This document shows positions 45,849-55,900 of a stretch of DNA of 64,000 bases, in pieces. The translations under genes were made by a program, and so were the position numbers. Each line of letters opens with the position of its first letter. Position 1 is the first letter of the stretch. The notes under the pieces were generated by a model. That model saw only the letters and a list, made by a program, of their open reading frames with translations, was not told the origin of the DNA and searched no databases. The stretch covers positions 85,162 to 149,161 of the forward strand of contig CAJQUW010005698.1 of the NCBI GenBank assembly GCA_907163375.1. The letters are read 5' to 3'. The stretch comes from Prostheceraeus crozeri. Its lineage: Eukaryota; Platyhelminthes; Polycladida; Euryleptidae.

Positions 45849-46961
45849 ATGGATGAAAATCAGATGTTGGTGCCCCAACCGGAGATTATTCCTAGTGAAA
45901 GGTGGCGATTTGGAACTCTACTCCTTTTTGTCTCAGTGTTCTATGAGCGTTTGGCATATTATGGCCTCATCTCAAATATATTGAACTTCCTGATGGGATT
46001 TCCAAATAACTGGACTAGTTACAACTCAATCATGTCAACATTTTACTTCGAATTTGTGTCAAGTTTTTTCTCTCTTATTGGAGCCTGGCTTGCTGACGCA
46101 TTCTTCGGAAAGTTTTGGGTCATTTTCATTGGTTACGTAATGTACATGATATTCTATCTCCCTTTTCCGTTTGTTTACTTGGAGACATGGGATGGTTCAC
46201 GGCCTACAAAAATTGAACATTTTTGTGGACATCACTCCAATTACTCTATTCCCAGTTGGGAGCCAAATACAAGATGTCACGATCTTAATGTTGATCAAGG
46301 TCTTTTCAAAGAAACTTGTGCATCGATACTAATGGTATCTTTAACCTTTGTTGGTCTTGGTTCCGCATTTATAAGATCCGTCATTACACCATTTGGAGCA
46401 GAGACAGCTCATCAAAGCTCAAGGAAAACCCGTTCGTTCTTTTCTTGGTATTATTTGAGTTTGAATGTCGGAATGATAGTTGCATATCTAATTCCTGGTT
46501 ATCTGCAAGTCAACATAAGCATGTTTTGGGGCTATATGATGGCTTGCATTTGTCTCTTTATATCCTTTTTTGTTTTTATCTATTCATCAAGGTTACTGGA
46601 ACGTACATCTGCTACAGGAAATATTCTAGGCAGTATGTTTCATGTCTTAATAACTGCTACTTGCCGTCGGAGATATTGCTGTTTTAAAAGTGGAACTCCA
46701 AACGCAATTGGAGAATGTGAAAATATTGACAAAGTTGAATGCACAAGACATGACTTTGATAAAGACGATGAAGACGAAAGTAGACAAAACAAAGAGAAAG
46801 ATGAATCAACAATTGCTTCTGACTTCCCAAAATGTTTAGATGAATGCAAGGAAGAAAATGGTGGCAGTTTCAAAAATAACATTGTTGAGGACACCAAATT
46901 CTTACTCCGCATCTGTCTGGTTTTCGTACCGATTATATTCTACTGGATGTGCTGGTATCAA
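45849..46961 (+). CDS. slc15a4-like: SLC15A4-like exon 1 (residues 1-371)
   Basis: The start ATG at 45849 has A at -3 and G at +4 (AAGGATGG). A pyrimidine tract with CAG ends at 45838, so an upstream non-coding exon may splice in just before it. The exon covers TM1 (about residues 21-45) to TM7 (about 351-371). It includes an extracellular-like loop with Cys126, Cys143 and Cys157 and several N-x-S/T sites, and the acidic cytoplasmic loop (about residues 271-348). It ends ...TGGTATCAA followed by GTAAGT. Confidence 0.93.
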
Positions 46962-49900
46962 GTAAGTTATAAATTTCATAGTTTAAATTTAATTCGAAAT
47001 CCGACACTTTATTTGTCATATCTTATTTCTGTGAATGATCGAGCTTCAGGTGCAATGATAAAGTAATGAATAAGTAAATCATGTAGTGAATAATTAGGGC
47101 ACTTGGTACTATTTCGTGAATATGACGTGATTTGTACCATAGAGGAAGTATATAGTAGGTAGTGTCGACTAAAATTGATAACAGCACACGGGAGGTAATT
47201 TGATGTAGCCATTTTCCAAAATGATTGAGCCCTCCGTTTTTAAAGCCGAAATGTAAATATATTGAGGTGAAATAACAGTTAATCAACGTTTCGGTCACCT
47301 TGACCTTTATCATGGGTTACACCATATGGTTCGATAATTACGGGGTTACACCATATGCACGATAATTCTCTATAGCTGTAAGATTGTTGGGTGAAACCTG
47401 ATGCAGCAGATGATTCGAAGGTCCATGATTATTAAGTGTCTCAATATCAAAGTTTCGCGGCGAGAACTTCTTTTCTGGCGAGAATTCAAACAAGGCATAA
47501 ATGAGCATTCACAGCTTTCTTCACATAATGCACGTGCCTCAAGTACCGATAAAGTTTGAGCGAGATCATATTGGAAACACAACAGACAGACGATGTGGCA
47601 AGAGCAAGAATCACACCATTGAACACGACGAAAAGCTTCTCTTTCATGACAAATGGTTTGATGACTGAGCGCGAAGTGGAGTGAGCAACACTATTGAAAG
47701 GGTCTGCCTATGTCATGCGATTGTCGCACGAGACACCCACCATGTGGAATTAGTCAGAAGGAGCTGTATCGTCATATCACGGAATTGATACCATCTTTGA
47801 CTTTTATAGATTTAGAGTCATTTTATAAGTCTCTACCTATCGCTGAATTAGGAGCATGTAATTCGGTGACCAATCTCGAGTAAATACTTCAATTAGAGCA
47901 ACATCATCAGCGTCAATGTTAAGATGAAGGCATTGAACGCTCGCAATAACAATCATGGATTTAGTCTTATGGCTATATTCATTTGTTCTGACTCGTTCTT
48001 CAATCTTCAGACTAAAGATAGGAATTTAAAATGTTGAGTTCATCTTGCCACTAATGACCGCACTAGGTTCTCAAGTAGCCATTGTTGTACAGCAGATCCT
48101 GTCCTCCGCTCCTCTCACGCACTCATCTGCTGGTCTCCTGGTCAATTCTAGTCATCGATTTCCTTTCTCGAAGTGTTCGACTTCCCATTTCTCTTCTTAT
48201 CCCAATCTATCCTTGCATGATTGTTTTGCGTACTGCGTTCTCCTCTGCAAATTCTTGTCGCATTTAAAAAAAGAGATTTTAACGAATTTTTTAAAGAATT
48301 CTCTTAATGCTATATTTGCTTTATCAATTTTATGCTATAATAAGCCGGTTCTAGTTTCTCTGTGACAGTTTTCCGTGGCGCAGTATCTTCCCAGCATTAT
48401 GCTTTGCAGTTAATGCTCGTCTTGAAAATGACTATATATCACAGTTGAAATACATGTATATCGACAGTTTTGTGAGCGACTATCAACAATTTCATTGGCA
48501 ATTGTCACTCACGACTTACTGGTGCGCTGTTGAAAGATTCGCTGTTTATTTTTAAGCACCTACATTAAGATTGAATAAGAAGACAAGGAAATATAGAAGA
48601 AAAAATTACAGTGGTAGTTTAGGATGATGTAGGTGTTTGGCAAAATGAAATAGAAAAATTGCAGTCCTCTATCAGACAGGAAAAGACGATGATAAAATAT
48701 CAAAATGATGCTTCCGAAAAAAAGAGTTTGCCCAGTAACCAAAAGCGAAATGAAAAATAACCTGATCAACGCTGCTTTTGTTGCACAGGCATCAACAAGA
48801 AGTGCAGAGCATTGGAACAATGTCAAACTTGAAAGCTCATTGTAAACAGAAATCCAGAAGAAGCGGATCGTCATAGTTTATCAATGAAAGTGCTGCAGAC
48901 TTCTTTTTGTTTAAGATTAGTTTCACTAATTTTTGCAGAGCTGATCCCTTCTCTTGAAAAGCCAGAATCCATCAAAGTCTTCACTATTATTCGTGCTCCA
49001 TTCATTTGTTGAAACAACGAAAGACTGCATTGTCTGTTGCTCTTGAATAGCCAGCATTCTACCAAATACCTTCTACCCCAATTCTACCAGCATTCTAACG
49101 ACCGGTTTCAGTTGCTATCAGATAGGTGTAACGAAATAGCTAACTTCGCTAACAGTGTCCATGCGCCTGTAATGAAGTTTCCTCTAGTTACGTGCCTTGA
49201 TTATTCAGGCTGCATGGTGCTTCACTCAGTCTCTTCTACGGATACTATCTCGGTAAAAGTAGCTCTGCAGCAAAAGATTGCACGCCCAAACCTAAGATCT
49301 TCTCCAGAAGTACACACACAACTAATGGACTCATATGCTATCATAGAACCTTAGAACGCGTACGTACTGTGAGTCGCTCGAAAAGCTATGCTGCTTACAC
49401 GGAACAGCTTCGGAATCAGCTGCCCCAGACCAATTTCCTTTACCAATACAATCTTGATACTTTCAAGAGGTGTGCGAACAGGTTTCTGATGGGGACAGCG
49501 TCATCAGATTAGAAGATCTGTTTTTTGCTTTTAATTACTTAAAATAATACAATTTATTACTTTTTTATCGAGTAACCCCTACCTTCGTATGACTCCTAGC
49601 TGTGCTAGGGGTGAAGACTCTGCAAAAATTGCTTGTGTTATTATCATTTGAGCTGAAGTTGGAAAATTAATAAGGAAATTTTCGCCGGTCGTCGTTCATT
49701 AAGTTTTTAGAAGTAGTCAAAGTGGCTTTCATAGTGAAATTTAAATATTTCAATTCAATTCCTAATCAATCAGACCCGGAGCCCGAATACTGTTCCTGGA
49801 AGTGGCAGTGGCGTGTTTAAATGAGTACATGCAGGAATGCTACTCTTTCAAGCAGCTTGTTAACAGGCATGATGAGATATACTCGATCGGTCGATAACTG

Positions 49901-52900
49901 CAATCATAGCACACGCATGGAGGGACTGGTAAAAATCCTCTTACAACCACATGACATCTCTGTTGTCATCGTCCGCCTACTTATCGTCGCTATGTTGACG
50001 AAGGGGCGTATGACAAAAAATGGTTTTATGAGTTCGTTTATTGCTGGAATATTCTATCTAATAGAATTGCATGCATCGACCAAATTATATTAACGATACA
50101 AGGACTTCTTTCATCATACCTGTAAATAAGAGAAAAAGGTGTTTGTTTCGATAGAAAATATGAAAAGTTTACAAATTACATAAATTATATAAACGATGTT
50201 AAGCCCCGATGCATATTTCATTTGACATCAACCCAATGTCCCTTGAAAGACATTATCTTTCCAAACGAACATCATACATAAAATCACATGCATGAAATGT
50301 CAAAGGTTTTGCATTAGAAGTTCAATAAGACCAGCACCTTACCACCTTGCCTACTCAACTACACCTGCGAGTTAGACAGCACTTTACCATCAATCGCTCA
50401 TCTGCACATAGACACTTTCAACAATGCGATATCAAAGTCGATATCATTGGCCGTGACAGTGATAATACAAATCCCAGACTCCGTGAAGCTGTTTATGTAC
50501 ATGTAAATTAGTGCAAACATAAGTTAAGCAGCCAGGCTGGGACTGAAGATTACGAAGACTTATTATTTTGTCAAATGCAATCTGTAGGCCCTTATCAATA
50601 TCATTTTGAAATTTTTACTTCATGTTGTAAAGTCATCATCTTTTTATACTCCCTGATGACATTGACCGATGGTCAATGTCATCCGCATCGGAGTTTAATA
50701 TCACTTATATAATTTGTAAACTTTTTGCGCTTTCTATCGAAATAAACACTTGGCCTGTTCCCGGATTTTTATTTCTTTTATAATGGACGGTCAAAGCACT
50801 CTATACATAATACCTACTATTGTTCCATCCATCATTCTCTGCAGCAGTTCACTGATCTAAACATCAATACACAGCTGCTTATCTCTATTCGGATTTCAAT
50901 TAAATTTAATCCAGATGAGTAGATAACGGTTTACGCTCACCCTGTGAAAGTCATTTTGTTCTATTTATGGTGAACGTGGCTTAGAATAGACTTGAATTTA
51001 GTTTCAATGTCATCAAAATAGTATCAATACCCTGTAAACATTACCTCACGATGACTTCTTCCAGTCTATAACTAAATGTCTGATTAATCTGATGATTGGA
51101 TTTTGACATTAAACGTGAGATGTTGAATATTGAGACTTAACGGTTGTCAACGTACTAAAAGAAACCGATGAAGATAAGATATATCAGCGTGGCTTGGTGT
51201 TGTGTGTTGCTGGTGGTTGTTTCCCGAGGGAGCTGATGACAATAATGTCATCATTTGAAAACGGTTTTGATTAATGAGCAAATTGCAAATGAAGGCAACT
51301 TTGAATGACTTCGTTAATGATATCTGATCTAAGATTTCTGCCCCTTCAACAATTTCATCACAATACTCATCCGTCATAGACTGGTACATTTAAGCGAGGA
51401 TATGAGCGAATGTTCCTCCATTCTAATTCGTCATCCAAGTGATACTGTAAGCTTGGCTTCCGAAATGTGGTTTAAAAAACCAACCATGAGAATCCGAAGC
51501 CCATTTTTTTCTCGAAACTCTTCATGTTATCCCTCGCCCCACTGAGGTATTTTTCCGAACGCGCTCCATTGGGGGAGGGGGAGTCACCCGCCTGCTGGAT
51601 CTCCCAAGCTATCAAACTATTAACCTGCACCAGTTTTTCCGAACGACACATCAATCGAAAGGGCATTGAAAGGGAATTCAGAAACAGTATTATTTTAATT
51701 TTTAGGGTCATCCCTGGCCTGAGGTGAAGGTCAAAGGTCAAGAAACGCCAATGTTTAACAAATTTCTATTAGATCACTATTGGAAATGGAAAATGACAGC
51801 AAAAACTAATAAACCATACACTAATCGGAAGATCTAGTGAAGGCGGTTAATAAGATGATGATTGTTAATCGTTATGAGATTACTTCATTGTAATAGATGA
51901 GGTCAAAGGTCAATTAATTCAAACTTTTAGTTCAATTCAAATCGCACCAAAAATCATATTTTGAAATGCGCTTTGCTGTCTCATACGGATGTTTCTGCAG
52001 GTGAAGAAACAACCGACTTCGGTGAACTTTCATCGAGACACTGAGGCTAAAAGCAATATGATACTGAAAATTTTCAATAATTGCTGATTAGATGCAGAAC
52101 TAAAAAGTACAAAAATTATAAAAAATCTTATATGAAATTTGAATTTCGAATTTCAAGCATGCAAACATAATAAGCATTTTTGCATATCTTCATAATGATG
52201 GGAAAAATACTTTGATGTAATCTCAACTTATTTCATCAAGAATTGATGCCGCAATATACATTAGACGTGAATATACCGAAATCAGCCAAAATATTCCAAA
52301 CATTCAAATTTTAAAATAGATCTCAACGCCAACAGTATTGTGCCAGATTTATTTTCCTTCTGTCAAAAGTTGCATAATACGTAGAAAGCAAGCTACTAGA
52401 ATTCTGGTTGCCATAGCTTGCTTGGTTCAAAAGATATTCAAATAAATACGCCAGGGGGTGGATGAATTCCCCCAGTGAGGCAAGGGTTATTAGATGCTTT
52501 AATTTAATGAATTATTGTTTTCTTTGGATCCTTTTGGCACCTGATTTGCACATGTACTTAATCAACAAAATGCAGCCTACATATAAAATTGAAAAAGTGG
52601 TTCCACTCAGATATGTAGAGGCCTATACTGTTTTGGAACACACCGACTTTAGGAGTTTCTAGAAGTGTGCTGATGCAATTAACTGTTCCTCATCTTCGAC
52701 TCATTTCTAAGTTCTCGTCTTTGGGTATAAGAGGTAATCTTCTCTCTTTTCTCAAGGCTTTCTTAAGTGATGGATCGGAGAGTGGTGAGTTGACGGGATA
52801 CACCCCTGTCATATGCTATGATTTCTGGCATCCTTCAAGGGTCAGTCATCGGACCAGATATTTTTGTCGCATTCATTGATGATATCGATGACACAGCAAT

Positions 52901-55900
52901 AAATTCCATCATCCGTAAATATGCAGATGACATCAAAATGCACATGAAAATGAAGCGCACAACCACTACAAGCTGATTTTAATGTGGTGGCCATCTGCTC
53001 AAAGGAATAGCTCTTTCATTTATGTTCTGAAAAATGCTTACCGTTATTGTCTTATTTGGATCTCGCAATCCTGGCTCTCACTACAAGTTCGAAGGAGACA
53101 CAATCCAGCCGTCTGCGAGTGCATGAAAGACTTAAGGATCCATATCTCAAAGGATCCCAAGTTTTCACGGCACACATCGACCTGTGTGAAGAAGAGCAAC
53201 ATCGATTTTTATGAATATCAAGAGATCCTAACGTCCTTATGAAACTTTGCACCACTACAGTTCCATCATAGAGTATGCCCTCTCAGTTTGGAGTCCATCA
53301 TTAACCCAAGATAGCTGCCAACTTAACAATTCCATGCGAAGAACGACTGAAATTTTATATCTACAATCCCTCCAATGTCGTTAAACGTCGTTATTTTTAA
53401 AACGGGAGTTCACAGAGAATTGAATCCGTCCTCGTAACTGTTTCATTTTTTCCTCTCTCTAGAACAGAGCATATTTCCTCTCTCAAGGATTGCACATGCG
53501 AATCCCCGAGTTCTTCAACAGCACATATGATGATGATGTTGGATATCTTACACACTATATGCCCGTTACTTGGTTGGAAATGGTCGATTCTTACACCATA
53601 TTCATTACGTTGCCACTATTGGAATTTGTCGTCTATCCTTGGCTTGAAAGGCGAAACATCAGTTTCACTTTATATCGACGTATGGGCTTCGGCATGATGT
53701 TGTCTACATTAGCTATGGTAGCTGCCGGCGTTGTGGAACATTTCCGCATGGATATCTTTTGGGGATATAACAACACATCACCGCTTATTCCAGATGGAAG
53801 AATTAATCAAACAATTGGTAAGTTATTCATCGATAGATTTTGTATTCCAACAATCTGCTCTTTGTAATGAATTATGGAGATCGGTCTTGGCGACCTCGAT
53901 GCTTTCGCCTGGCCTTTATTTCGATTTCAATATTATCTAGATCAAGGTTACGAAGTGTGGAACGCATTTCAAGCTCGACGATTTCCTAAAAAAATATTCA
54001 AACATCCGACAAATCCGAATCCGTCGGAAATCAAAGTTTTTAAATCCACTGCATAGATGAATTCCTTATAGTATTTCTATGTATCCACATCCTACTCCTG
54101 GACAAATGAGTTTTCAATTAATTCTGGATATATACAAAACAAATTATGAAAAAATTTTTTTTAATTTAAATCTTTGGAGATCTACATGATCAGTACATGA
54201 AGTTCTGATTTTTCATCAAAATTCCACTCAATAGACAAAATATTTCTAATAAAAAATGCTTCCGGTTATTAGCTATTTCATTTTAGGCTTGACAATACCA
54301 CGCATTGAAAGTTCGCACATATTGTGGGTATTTGTTGTAAGCTAACATGTACGTATTTGCTGCATTTAGGCACATTGAATTTTTATGTATTTCAGATACT
54401 CGTATTCTTTATCTTCGCACCCCTAAAATGTCTGCGACAACCGACATTAATCTAAAAATGATTTTATTATGTTTCTGCTTACAATTGTAGCTCTATCACA
54501 GGAGTGCGACTTTTACTATCCCGGTATGAGATAGAAAATACATTATTTACATTGGTGTTAACTTTCTAACCGGATCAAACATGTTGCATCACAATCTGTG
54601 TAATGCTTAATATAAAAATCTTCACCGGTCATAATCTCAAAAATGTATGTTCAGCTTTAAATAAATACTCACGTAGCCTATACAATTAGTAACAGCGTAT
54701 ACTTGCAAATAATATTGGTGACTTCTTAATCAATTGACCTTCCGACTACTGAGAAGAAGTGACACTACATGCGGTCAACCCGAGGCATCTTCATTATTTT
54801 CATGCCCAACAGATTTTAATTCAACAGTGAATGCTACATGCTAACTCATTGCAAGATGGAAATATACGAAATATCAATCAGCTACATTTGATCAGATTTT
54901 GTCCAGTAGAAGATTTCATACACTCTTGTTCACAAGATTGATTTGTGAAAGGAAAGTCACTCAAGCATACTTATACAATATGTGAAAGATTTTCATTTAC
55001 AGTGTCCATTCCAATGTCTGTTGGAAGTGATATTCTGCAGTTAAAGGTTACTACAAATGTGATTAATGAGGAGGAAGACGACCCAAGAATCCAAATGATT
55101 TGGAAAAGACATATATTGCTACTTACATACGTGCATAAGCTATTACTACTGAAATGGTAGAAGTCAAGTATAAGTAGTATTTGCACATCATTTGAACACT
55201 AAATTCTATGTTTATGGCATAATAGATGATCATGAGGTGATTAGTAGATTCATGTTTGTAAAATGATGCGCCCTTATAGAAAATCAATGCCTTTCATATC
55301 AAGTAATCACACAAAATGTTTGCAAAAAGTGGTCATTTTCTGACTTCAGAAAAAATACTCTTCAAATTAAGTCACATAATTGTAACTGTTCAATGTTCAA
55401 GTTGACGGAAGAAAACCACGGTTCGACGATGTATGCATATTTGGTTACAGGCTACACGTTTCGACCACTACCTCGGTCCTGTTGACGCGTGGTTTCGTCG
55501 AACCGTGGTGTCTCTCCGTCAACTTGAACAATGCACATAGAAGCCACGTGCTCAATCTTTATACTTTTCAATGTGTCAAATCCAACGAATTGTAGGAATA
55601 AATTAAAATTGTTGAAAATTCAAGTTGTAGGGGAAAATGTGAAAAATTTGATGTTATTATTTGAAAATGAAAGCCTTAGTGAATTACGTATGTGGACGTT
55701 GTCGTGGCAGCGTGGTTCAGCTCACAAGTTATGCGCACAGCGCTCACTTGGAGATCAACAGTGACCGGCTCCAAGCAGTCAAGAATTTCTGTTACCTTGG
55801 GGACGAAGGTGGGGGCGCTGTCGCTGCAGTGCAGACTCCAATTCGATGTGGTTGGAGTAAGTTCAGAGAACTCTCGCGTTTTTTTGACAACCAAAGCACC

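Larger units (their letters stand above)
46962..53462 (+). other. Intron 1 of the SLC15A4-like gene
   Basis: GTAAGT donor at 46962 and TTTTTTCCTCTCTCTAG acceptor ending at 53462. The intron holds a LINE tail (about 49.27-49.51 kb), an inverted-repeat element (50136-50752), a TTAT-flanked element (51531-52486) and a LINE reverse-transcriptase fragment (about 52650-53410) ending only about 50 bp before the acceptor. The rest shows no gene. Confidence 0.88.

Noticed and set aside
47270-47330. Stem-loop followed by GAAACGTT on the minus strand, considered as a hammerhead-type ribozyme
   Set aside because: Stem II and GAAAC look right, but the CTGATGA core is degenerate (ATGATAA) and no proper third stem with a cleavage triplet could be drawn.
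53874-54056. 60-codon frame just inside intron 2
   Set aside because: It lies after a clear GTAAGT donor, and the family alignment continues in exon 3, so it is intronic.
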